A stretch of DNA of 64,000 nt, taken from positions 1,736,001-1,800,000 of the forward strand of contig NZ_CP170508.1 in assembly GCF_052055875.1 (NCBI RefSeq), written 5' to 3'. The notes under the pieces were generated by a model, which did not search any database, was not told where the DNA came from, and was given only the letters and a program-made list of their open reading frames with translations. Of the stretch, positions 49,987-57,921 are shown piece after piece. Position 1 is the stretch's first letter. Every line of letters begins with the position of its first letter. This DNA is from Methanosphaerula subterraneus (GTDB lineage: Archaea > Halobacteriota > Methanomicrobia > Methanomicrobiales > Methanospirillaceae). The position numbers and the translations under genes were made by a program.

Positions 49987-51866
49987 CCCGATACCTGCAG
50001 GTGGTCTCGCTGGCAGAGGCCCGCAGGGTTCTGGCGACCCTGATGCCGGCCACCCCAAGGACCGAGGTCGTCCCCCTCGAGGAGGCCGTCGGCCGGGTGA
50101 CGGCCGAGCCGATCATGGCCGCCTATTCGGTCCCGCAGATCCATCTCTCAGCGATGGACGGGATCGCAGTCAGGAGTGCCGATACCGTCAAAGCGAGCGA
50201 GCAGCACCCGGTGACGCTCCCCGACACCCTCCGGGTGAACACCGGGAACGTGGTCCCACCGACGTACGATGCCGTGATCATGATCGAGGACGTCTGGATC
50301 GAGGGCGAAACCTACACGATCAGAAAGGCGGCTGCGCCATGGCAGCACATCCGCCCGGCCGGCGAGGAGATCAGCGAGACCGAGATGATCCTGCCGGCCG
50401 CACACCGGATCATCCCGACCGACCTCGGGGCCCTGGCAGGCTACGGGGTGACCGAGGTCGAGGTGCTCGGCCTGAAGATCGGGCTGATCCCGACCGGCAG
50501 CGAGGTGATCGAGCACGGACAGAGGCCGAAACCCGGCCAGGTGGTCGAGAGCAACTGCTTCTTTGCAGCAGGCTGGCTGCGATCGATCGGGGTCGCCACC
50601 CACCCGTACCCGATCACGATCGATGATCAGGATCTGATCCGAGCGGCGATCACCCGCGGAGTCGCCGAGAACGATCTGGTGATCATCTCGGCCGGGTCTT
50701 CGGCCGGGACCAAGGACTTCACAGCCGGGGTGATCAGGGAGCTCGGCGAGGTGCTGGTCCACGGGGTCGCCATAAAGCCGGGGAAGCCGGTGATCATCGG
50801 TCAGATCCAGGGAAAACCGGTGATCGGTCTCCCCGGGTACCCGCTCTCCGCGCTGACGGTGATGCGCGAACTGGTGATCCCGGCCCTGCAGGAGTACGGG
50901 TTGCAACCGCCCGAGTACCCGACGATCCGGGCCTCGATCACCAGGACCGTCCAGAAGGAGATCGGGTCGGACGAATTCGTGCTCGTCTCGGCAGGGGAGA
51001 TCGACGGCCGGTGGGTGGCCGTACCCCAGTCCCGGGGTGCGGGCGTCCAGATGAGTATGGTCCGCTCGAACGGCTACCTGCAACTCGCCGCAGACCAGGA
51101 AGGAGTCGTGGCCGGCGAAGAGGTCAGGGTGCAGCTGACCGTCCCCGAGGCCCTCGGGAAACGGGCGCTGCTGATCATCGGCAGCCATGACCCGGCGATC
51201 GATCACCTGGCCTCACTGGTCAGCGGCGAGGGGGTGATCGTCCACTCCACCCATGTCGGCTCGATGGGCGGGCTGTTGACCCTGCGGCAGCACCAGTGTC
51301 ATGCCGCACCGATGCACCTCCTGGCCCCGGACGGGACCTACAACACATCCTACCTGCAGCAGTACCTGCCGGACGACGACCTGGTTCTCCTCTGCGTCGC
51401 CGAACGGGAGCAGGGGTTCGTCTCGACGACCGGACTCTCGGTCGAGGATATACAGAAGTATACCTTTGTGAACCGGCAGCAGGGGTCGGGGACCAGGATG
51501 CTCCTCGACCACTACCTGCGCGAACACCAGATCGATCCGGCCTCGATCCGGGGCTACGACCACGAAGTGACCACCCACCTGGCGGTCGCGGTCGCGGTCA
51601 GGTCAGGCGAGGCCGATCTCGGCCTCTGCGTCTACAGCGCCGCTGCGGCCCTGGGCCTGAAGTTCGTGCCCCTGGCCTCCGAGCGGTACGAACTGGCCAT
51701 CGAGAGACGGATGCTCGACGACCCCCGCGTGCAGAAACTTATCGGAGCGGTCAGATCGCCGGCCTTCCTTTCGGTGCTCACCCGGATGGGGGGGTACCGG
51801 ACCGCGGAGACCGGCGTGCTGCGCGAAGTGCCCCGTCCACAGCCTCTTCCGGACTCTCACACCTGA
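49980..51866 (+). CDS. moeA2: MoeA fused to a periplasmic-binding-protein-like domain, second copy
   Basis: A 628-residue protein. Residues 1-395 are a full MoeA (EVVPLEEAVGRVTAEPIM; HLSAMDGIAVR; IPTGSEVIEHGQRPKPGQ; VIISAGSSAGTKDF). Residues about 400-625 are a LysR-substrate-binding/PBP-like domain (GSHDPAIDHLASLVSGEGVIVHSTHVGSMGGL, key part SHDPAIDHLASLV; FVNRQQGSGTRMLLDHYL; GEADLGLCVYSAAAALGLKFVPLA). This MoeA-PBP fusion is common in archaea, and the extra domain may bind molybdate, tungstate or a cofactor. The start is GTG at 49980 or 49983 behind GGAGGTG. With moeA1 next to it, one copy may handle Mo and the other W. Confidence 0.92.
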   Translation: MVTRYLQVVSLAEARRVLATLMPATPRTEVVPLEEAVGRVTAEPIMAAYSVPQIHLSAMDGIAVRSADTVKASEQHPVTLPDTLRVNTGNVVPPTYDAVIMIEDVWIEGETYTIRKAAAPWQHIRPAGEEISETEMILPAAHRIIPTDLGALAGYGVTEVEVLGLKIGLIPTGSEVIEHGQRPKPGQVVESNCFFAAGWLRSIGVATHPYPITIDDQDLIRAAITRGVAENDLVIISAGSSAGTKDFTAGVIRELGEVLVHGVAIKPGKPVIIGQIQGKPVIGLPGYPLSALTVMRELVIPALQEYGLQPPEYPTIRASITRTVQKEIGSDEFVLVSAGEIDGRWVAVPQSRGAGVQMSMVRSNGYLQLAADQEGVVAGEEVRVQLTVPEALGKRALLIIGSHDPAIDHLASLVSGEGVIVHSTHVGSMGGLLTLRQHQCHAAPMHLLAPDGTYNTSYLQQYLPDDDLVLLCVAEREQGFVSTTGLSVEDIQKYTFVNRQQGSGTRMLLDHYLREHQIDPASIRGYDHEVTTHLAVAVAVRSGEADLGLCVYSAAAALGLKFVPLASERYELAIERRMLDDPRVQKLIGAVRSPAFLSVLTRMGGYRTAETGVLREVPRPQPLPDSHT

Positions 51867-52248
51867 CCACACAGGGCAGATCCCAGGTCCGGTACCCAAA
51901 CACCTCTTTTCCGGTCTTGGCCGCGATCGCGATCTCGCTGAGCGTGCCGTACGATCCTCCTATGGCCACGACGGCGTCGGCGGACTGGACCAGCACCACG
52001 TTCCGGGCATGGCCGAGACCGGTACGGATCATCACCGAGAGGTACGGGTTTCCATCACCGGTGTCCGGGAGGATCCCGATCACCAGCCCTCCACACCCGG
52101 CGGCGCCCCGGGATGCCGCCTCCATCACGCCCCCGTTGCCCCCGCAGAGGAGGACGGCCCCTCCTCTCGCGATCGCCCGGCCGGCACGGACGGCCGTCTC
52201 CTCCTCATCGCCGTTACAACAGGCGGCCCCAATCACTGCGATCTGCAT
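51778..52248 (-). CDS. TIGR00725/LOG-like Rossmann protein, possible molybdenum cofactor carrier
   Basis: A 156-residue protein (start at the ATG before QIAVIGAACC). CGGNGGVMEAASRGA (about 56-70), IGILPDTG and VAIGGSYGTLSEIAIA (about 112-127) place it in the lysine-decarboxylase-like/TIGR00725 group. The Chlamydomonas Moco carrier protein belongs to this fold group, and the GGxxGTxxE motif is shared. Its place after two moeA genes supports a cofactor-binding role. It overlaps the 3' end of moeA2 convergently by about 90 bases. A phosphoribohydrolase (LOG) function is the alternative. Confidence 0.78.
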   Translation of the reverse strand: MQIAVIGAACCNGDEEETAVRAGRAIARGGAVLLCGGNGGVMEAASRGAAGCGGLVIGILPDTGDGNPYLSVMIRTGLGHARNVVLVQSADAVVAIGGSYGTLSEIAIAAKTGKEVFGYRTWDLPCVVRCESPEEAVDGALRAARRSPRSGTPPSG

Positions 52249-52338
52249 ACTTCCCTGCTGTGATTGGGGGCCGGCAGGCAAAAAACTACTTTCACTCTCA
52301 GGTGCCACGTATCCTCATTCTATGGATCGTGAGGGAAC

Positions 52339-55300
52339 ATGGTGAAGGAAGTCACCGGGAGTTACAACCCCACTGAACTCGAGGAACGGGTGCAGGGGTA
52401 CTGGCATACACATGAGACCTTCCGGCAGGTGCTGCAGCGCCATGCCTGTGACCGGCCGTTCTTCTTCGTCGACGGGCCGCCGTACACCACCGGCCACATC
52501 CATCTCGGCACCGCCTGGAACAAGATCCTCAAGGACAGCCTCCTCCGGTTCCACCGGATGACCGGCAGGGACGTGATCGCCCGGGCGGGTTACGATATGC
52601 ACGGCCTTCCGATCGAAGTGCAGGTGGAGCAGAAACTCGGGTTCGTCTCCAAGAAGGATATCGAGCAGTTCGGGATCGAGCGGTTCATCGAGGAGTGCCG
52701 GAGTTTTGCCCAGACCAACCGGGATGTGATGAGCGCCCAGTTCAAGAAACTCGGGATCTGGATGGACTTCGACAACCCGTACCAGACCCTGAAGCCCTCG
52801 TACATCGAGGCGGCCTGGTGGGCCTTACAGCAGGCTGATAAACGGGGGATGCTGGAGGTCGGACACCGGGTCGTGAACTGGTGCCCGCGATGCGAGACCG
52901 CCATTGCCGATGCCGAGGTGGAGTACTGGGACGAGCACGACCCCTCGGTCTTTGTGAAGTTCCCGGTGGCCGGAAAGGAGCATGAGTATCTGGTGATCTG
53001 GACCACGACCCCCTGGACGCTCCCGGCCAACGTCGCCGTCGCCGTCCACCCGAACCTGGTCTACGCCCGGGTCAGGGCCATCCGGAACGGGGTCGAGGAG
53101 GTGCTCTGGATCGCCGAGGACCTGGTGAAACCGGTGCTGAAGAGGGGGCGGTACCAGGACTTCTCAATCATCTCCACGCAGAAGGGGACCGAGCTGGTCG
53201 GGCTCACCTACACCTCACCGCTGGCAGAGCAGGTGCCGGTGCAGGCGACGATCGAACACCGGGTCGTGACCGCCGACTATGTGGCCACAGAGAACACCGG
53301 GCTGGTCCATATCGCGCCCGGACATGGCTGGGACGACTACCTGGTCGGGGTGCGCGAGAAGCTCGCGATGCTCTGCCCGGTGGACGGTGCAGGCCGGTTC
53401 ACGCCTGAGGCGGGGATCTTCGCCGGGCTTCCGGTCAGGGAGGCGAACGGACAGGTGCTCGAGGCGCTCGGGGAGCACCTGCTCGCCGAGCATGAGGTCG
53501 TCCACCGGTACGGCCACTGCTGGCGGTGCAAGACCCCGATCATCTTCCGGGCCACCGAGCAGTGGTTCCTGAAGATCGTAAAGGTGAAGGAGCAGATGCT
53601 CGAGGAGATCAAGCAGGTCACCTGGTATCCCGACTGGGCAGGGAGTGCACGGTTCGCAGACTGGGTCGGCGAGGCCCGTGACTGGTGCATCTCCCGGCAG
53701 CGATACTGGGGGATCCCGATCCCGGTCTGGCAGTGCACCTCCTGCAGAACACGGCGGGTGATCGGGACGATCCATGAGCTCGAAGAGGCCGGCGGCGTCC
53801 CGGTGCCGGACCCGCACCGCCCGTACGTGGACCAGATCACGATCCCCTGCACCTGCGGGGGAACGATGCACCGGGTCAAGGACATCTTCGATGTCTGGTT
53901 CGACTCGGCGGTGGCCTCGTGGGCCACCCTGGACTTCCCTGCCGAGCATGACCGGTTCGATCGGCTCTGGCCGGCCGACCTGATCGCAGAGGGGCAGGAC
54001 CAGACCCGCGGGTGGTTCTATTCGCAGCTCGGAGCATCGACCTGTGCGTTCGACAAGGCCCCGTACAAACAGGTGCTGATGCACGGGTTCGCCCTGGATG
54101 CGGACGGCAGAAAGATGAGCAAGAGCCTCGGCAACGTGATCACCCCCGAGGAGGTCGTCGCGAAGTACGGGGTCGATGTGCTCAGGTTCTACGTCCTCTC
54201 GGCCAATGCACCCTGGGACGACCTGAAGTTCAACTGGGATGGGGTCAAGACGGTCCACCGGACGATCAATGTGCTCTGGAATGTCTACCGGTTCCCGCTC
54301 ACCTACATGAGCCTCGATGGATTCGTCCCGGAGTCTAAGAACGGGCTCTGGAACGGGGAGTATGTTGCCAGGCGGTACACAGAGATGCCCTCTGAGGACC
54401 GCTGGCTTATCTCGACGGTCAACTCGCTGGCTGTAGTGGTGACCGGGGCGATGAACGAGTGCACCCTGCATAAGGCGACCAGGGCGATCCTCTCGTTCAT
54501 CCTTGAGGACCTCTCCCGCTGGTACGTGCAGCTGGTCAGGCCCAGGATGTGGCTGGAAGGGGAGGACCAGGGCAAGCAGGACGCGTATGAGACGATGTAC
54601 TATGTGATGCGGAAGCTGCTGGTGCTGATCGCCCCGTTCGCCCCCCATATCGCAGAGACCTGTTACCAGAACCTGAAACTGGAAAAAGACCCGGAGAGTG
54701 TGCATATGCTCGACTGGGTGGCCGGGGACCAGCGGTTGATCGACCGGGGCCTCGAGGAGGCGACGGCGATCATCAGGTCGTTCGACGACGGGGTCGCCAA
54801 CGCCCGACAGACCGGGAAGCGGAAGCTCCGGTGGCCGGTGGCCGAGTGTGTCGTCGTGACCGAGAGCGAGACGGTCGCGGCCGCCATCGAGGCGAACAAC
54901 CAGATCTGCAGGTCCCGGGCGAACAGCCGGGTCGTGACCGTGGCCAGGGGCCGCTGGGACCGGATCGGCTGGCAGGCCGAGCCGGTGATGAAGAAGATCG
55001 GCCCGACCTACGGCAGGAACGGACCGGTCGTGAAGGGGCTGATCGAGCAGGCGGACGCGGCCTGGCTGAAGGGCGAGCTGGACGCCGGCCGCGAGGTGGT
55101 GCTGACCGATGCCACCGGCACCAGTTACACAATCACCAGTGCAGAGGTGACGTTCAGCGAGCACCTGCCAGAGAATGTCTTCACCGCCCCGATGCAGGAC
55201 GCGACCGTCTACGTGGACGTGACCCTCTCGCCTGAACTCGAAGGGGAGGGATACGGACGGGAGGTGACCCGCCGGCTGCAGGAGATGCGCAGACAGGCCG

Positions 55301-55521
55301 GGCTGAAGGTCGAGGATATGATCACCGCCGAGGTCGCCATCGCCGACCAGCGGGTCGTCGACCTGGTCCAGCCGTGGATCGGCCGGATCAGCGATGATGT
55401 CCGGGCGACGGCCCTGGCGATCCATGCCGATCATCTCTCAGAGAGAGACTGGCAGGCCTCCCAGACCTGGGAGGTCGAAGAGGTCAGTATGATAATGGGC
55501 CTCTCAAAGGCCGAGGACTGA
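52339..55521 (+). CDS. ileS: Isoleucyl-tRNA synthetase
   Basis: A 1060-residue class I synthetase. VDGPPYTTGHIHLGTAWNKILKD contains the HIGH motif (HIHLG, about residue 54), and GRKMSKSLGN (about 591-600) is the KMSKS loop. The editing domain (TTTPWTLPANVAVAVHPNL) and the C-terminal anticodon-binding domain are complete. The length and the eukaryotic-like order match archaeal IleRS. GGGAACATGG lies at the start, and the 3' end overlaps thg1 convergently by 18 bases. Confidence 0.97.
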   Translation: MVKEVTGSYNPTELEERVQGYWHTHETFRQVLQRHACDRPFFFVDGPPYTTGHIHLGTAWNKILKDSLLRFHRMTGRDVIARAGYDMHGLPIEVQVEQKLGFVSKKDIEQFGIERFIEECRSFAQTNRDVMSAQFKKLGIWMDFDNPYQTLKPSYIEAAWWALQQADKRGMLEVGHRVVNWCPRCETAIADAEVEYWDEHDPSVFVKFPVAGKEHEYLVIWTTTPWTLPANVAVAVHPNLVYARVRAIRNGVEEVLWIAEDLVKPVLKRGRYQDFSIISTQKGTELVGLTYTSPLAEQVPVQATIEHRVVTADYVATENTGLVHIAPGHGWDDYLVGVREKLAMLCPVDGAGRFTPEAGIFAGLPVREANGQVLEALGEHLLAEHEVVHRYGHCWRCKTPIIFRATEQWFLKIVKVKEQMLEEIKQVTWYPDWAGSARFADWVGEARDWCISRQRYWGIPIPVWQCTSCRTRRVIGTIHELEEAGGVPVPDPHRPYVDQITIPCTCGGTMHRVKDIFDVWFDSAVASWATLDFPAEHDRFDRLWPADLIAEGQDQTRGWFYSQLGASTCAFDKAPYKQVLMHGFALDADGRKMSKSLGNVITPEEVVAKYGVDVLRFYVLSANAPWDDLKFNWDGVKTVHRTINVLWNVYRFPLTYMSLDGFVPESKNGLWNGEYVARRYTEMPSEDRWLISTVNSLAVVVTGAMNECTLHKATRAILSFILEDLSRWYVQLVRPRMWLEGEDQGKQDAYETMYYVMRKLLVLIAPFAPHIAETCYQNLKLEKDPESVHMLDWVAGDQRLIDRGLEEATAIIRSFDDGVANARQTGKRKLRWPVAECVVVTESETVAAAIEANNQICRSRANSRVVTVARGRWDRIGWQAEPVMKKIGPTYGRNGPVVKGLIEQADAAWLKGELDAGREVVLTDATGTSYTITSAEVTFSEHLPENVFTAPMQDATVYVDVTLSPELEGEGYGREVTRRLQEMRRQAGLKVEDMITAEVAIADQRVVDLVQPWIGRISDDVRATALAIHADHLSERDWQASQTWEVEEVSMIMGLSKAED

Positions 55522-56235
55522 GGAGAGGAATACCTCTCCCTCTGGTGACGAGAAGAGCGGCAGATCCCGGTCGATGATCACCCGGTGCCGAACGGTCGTC
55601 ACCTCCTCTTTTTTGATCGGATTGTAGCCTGATACGGTCACGTCCGCAGTCCTGGCCATCAGCCCACGCCGGTGCCAGGCCGGGGTCTCGGCGAGGTTCA
55701 CCCCCCGGTCATGCATCAGGTCGTGCAGGGCCTTCCCCGGCAACCCCTTCAGCCGGGAGGCAGCCGCACGCGGGGAGAGCCCTTCGCTGATCAGTGCATG
55801 CTGGCAGTAGGCATTGATATGGTTCCGCCAGGCCTCCTGTTGCCGGCCGATCAGGTACTCCCGGGCCGAGGCCGGGGTTGCAAAGACCACGCGCGCATCG
55901 AAGGCCAGTGGGGAGGTCACTTCCAGGGCCAGCGTCAGGGCGCTGGCTGCGTAAGAGGCAGCCACAGAATCGATCTTTTCGACCCTGCCTCTGAATGGAA
56001 GACGTGTAAAAAAGAGACTGATCTCGTCTGAAAACGTATAGGCGAAGCTGGGGGAGAGGCCGCTGTCGCCGACCAACGCCGAAGCTGTTGCTGCCATCGC
56101 TTCAGAGAAACGAAGGTCGAACGGCCGCTCAAGATCGAGGTGGGCCGTCAGGCTGTGAAACGCCCGTCCGTCAAGCCTGACCCAGAGCGGGGGGATTGCC
56201 GCGAGTGTACTGAAGATCTCCCGGTCGTCATCCAT
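55504..56235 (-). CDS. thg1: tRNA(His) guanylyltransferase-like protein (Thg1/TLP)
   Basis: A 243-residue member of the Thg1 3'-5' polymerase family. VRLDGRAFHSL (about residues 18-28) and AYTFSDEISLFF (about 66-77) carry the metal-binding carboxylates of the palm domain. AWRNHINAYCQHAL and GRQQ before it are the HINNLYN-like conserved block. Archaeal forms repair or edit tRNA 5' ends in a template-dependent way. A GTG four codons earlier (56247) is possible; the ATG at 56235 gives the usual short N terminus. Confidence 0.88.
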   Translation of the reverse strand: MDDDREIFSTLAAIPPLWVRLDGRAFHSLTAHLDLERPFDLRFSEAMAATASALVGDSGLSPSFAYTFSDEISLFFTRLPFRGRVEKIDSVAASYAASALTLALEVTSPLAFDARVVFATPASAREYLIGRQQEAWRNHINAYCQHALISEGLSPRAAASRLKGLPGKALHDLMHDRGVNLAETPAWHRRGLMARTADVTVSGYNPIKKEEVTTVRHRVIIDRDLPLFSSPEGEVFLSSVLGL

Positions 56236-56289
56236 AGAACAGTACACATAAATCCGGAGTATCTGTGATGAGTCCTGCCACCGACCCCT

Positions 56290-56547
56290 TCACTTCGGTG
56301 TCTGCTTGAAGACCCCTGACATGTGTCTGATCAGAATGATGTCGCCGATGGAGCGGATCATCCGGTACGGGATCTGAAGCCCCTTGTACCCCTTGATATC
56401 GACGATATCCAGGTTCAGGTTGCCGAGGGCGAGCGCCTTGATCTTCTTTGCATCAAGATCGATCACCACATCATCAACATCCCCTACAAAAACAGCCTTA
56501 TCGGTATATACGCTCAATCCTAGAACTTCGGTGACTTGGGTCTTCAT
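56290..56547 (-). CDS. PRC-barrel domain protein
   Basis: An 85-residue single PRC-barrel protein (VTEVLGLSVYTDKAVFVGDVDDVVIDLDAKKIKALALG, key parts EVLGLSVYTDKA and GDVDDVVIDL; IPYRMIRSIGDIILI). Such proteins are common in archaea, and CdpB-type PRC-barrel proteins work in cell division in some; whether this one does is unknown. The ATG at 56547 is chosen over an extension rich in Phe/Tyr that runs into the next gene's promoter. Confidence 0.82.
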   Translation of the reverse strand: MKTQVTEVLGLSVYTDKAVFVGDVDDVVIDLDAKKIKALALGNLNLDIVDIKGYKGLQIPYRMIRSIGDIILIRHMSGVFKQTPK

Positions 56548-56599
56548 CACTATCGGTTGAAGGTATATACTATAAAAGTAAAAAAGGTAATCCTTTCCC

Positions 56600-57733
56600 A
56601 TGGAAGGATCGCTCAAAATCGGACGTCTCTTTGGAATTCCGATCTATCTTCACTTCACGTTCCTGCTGGTGATCCCCCTCTTCGCCTGGATCATCGGCAG
56701 CCAGATCGAGACAACCGTCCAGCTCCTGGCCCGGATCTTCTCGGTCACGATCGACCCCTCCCTGATCACCATGGGAGCGGTTCCGTACCTGCTCGGGGCC
56801 CTGGTCGCCCTCGGCCTCTTCGCCGGAGTTCTGGTCCATGAGATCGCCCACTCGCTGATCGCAAAGAGGCGGGGAATCCGGATCAACAACATCACCCTCT
56901 TCCTCTTCGGCGGCGTCTCCTCGATGGAGGAGGGGACACCTGACCCGAAGGTCGAACTCCCGATGGCCCTGGCCGGCCCTCTGACCTCCCTCGGCCTCGG
57001 GATCCTTTCGATCGGTATCATCTACCTGATCCCGCTGGTCATCGGTGCACCAGGGATCGCAGGGGTGCTGGTCTTCCTCTTCGCCTACCTGGGGCTGTTG
57101 AACGTGATCCTCTTCGCCTTCAACCTGCTGCCGGCATTTCCCATGGACGGCGGCCGGGTGTTGCGGGCCTACCTGGCACAGAGGATGCCGGTAACCCAGG
57201 CGACCAGGATCGCCAGCGAGATCGGCAAGGCGTTCGCGATCTTCTTCGGGATCTTCGGGTTTCTGGCCTTCAACCCCATTCTGATCATCATCGCGTTCTT
57301 CATCTACATCGGGGCCAGCCAAGAGTCGTCTGCCGTCCGCTATACCTCCCTGCTGCAGGACCTGACCCTCGGAGCCGTGATGTCCACCCCGGTGATGACG
57401 GTCTCCCCGCAGACCCAGGTCCCGGTGATGCTCGAGCAGATGTACGCCACCAAGCACCTCGGGTTCCCGGTGATCGATCGGGGGATGGTGGTCGGGATGA
57501 TCACCCTCTCCGACCTGCACCGGGCCTCACCGATCGACCGGGACGCCCTGCAGGTACGAGACCTGATGACCAGGCAGGTGGTCTCGCTGCCGCCGCAGGC
57601 ACCGGTGGCAGAGGCGCTTCGGGTGATGTCTGAGAAGAACATCGGGCGGATCCCGGTGCTGGAGGATGGGAACCTGGTCGGTCTCGTGACCAGGACCGAT
57701 ATCATAAAAGTGATGCAGCTCCGCGAGATCTGA
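56600..57733 (+). CDS. Site-2 protease (M50) with CBS domain pair
   Basis: A 377-residue integral membrane zinc protease of the archaeal MJ0392 type. The zinc ligands are in H80-E-I-A-H84, and the third ligand is in NLLPAFPMDGGRVLRAYL (about residues 174-191). About six membrane helices cover residues 10-240, followed by two CBS domains (VMSTPVMTVSPQTQVPVML; DLMTRQVVSLPPQAPVAEALRVM), which bind adenine nucleotides and may gate activity. It cleaves membrane-embedded substrates, probably an anti-sigma-like or signalling protein; the substrate is unknown. Confidence 0.92.
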   Translation: MEGSLKIGRLFGIPIYLHFTFLLVIPLFAWIIGSQIETTVQLLARIFSVTIDPSLITMGAVPYLLGALVALGLFAGVLVHEIAHSLIAKRRGIRINNITLFLFGGVSSMEEGTPDPKVELPMALAGPLTSLGLGILSIGIIYLIPLVIGAPGIAGVLVFLFAYLGLLNVILFAFNLLPAFPMDGGRVLRAYLAQRMPVTQATRIASEIGKAFAIFFGIFGFLAFNPILIIIAFFIYIGASQESSAVRYTSLLQDLTLGAVMSTPVMTVSPQTQVPVMLEQMYATKHLGFPVIDRGMVVGMITLSDLHRASPIDRDALQVRDLMTRQVVSLPPQAPVAEALRVMSEKNIGRIPVLEDGNLVGLVTRTDIIKVMQLREI

Positions 57734-57893
57734 TCCAATAGTGTTGAACGCAACATCCCTGGTCAATCGTAGACTCAGAGGAGTCGGAGATTGACCCATT
57801 TTGGGATTCGATGCGTTTAAGACTATTCGCAGAGTCCTCCGGACTCTTCTCACTTCCGGTTCCCCTTACAGGTGAACCAGGATTTGAGAAAAT

Positions 57894-57913
57894 CTAACTG
57901 TATAAACAGTTAG
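57894..57913. terminator. Hairpin between convergent genes
   Basis: CTAACTG and CAGTTAG flank TATAAA, forming a seven-pair stem with a TTTT tract to the right. It sits between the 3' ends of the protease and radical SAM genes, so termination is the simplest role. Confidence 0.5.
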
Positions 57914-57921
57914 GTTTTCGA

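Noticed and set aside
53215..55434. Long minus-strand open frame (739 codons) opposite ileS
   Set aside because: It lies wholly antisense to a clear isoleucyl-tRNA synthetase, is rich in Asp/Arg/His/Pro/Val as expected from reverse reading of GC-rich codons, and shows no domain.
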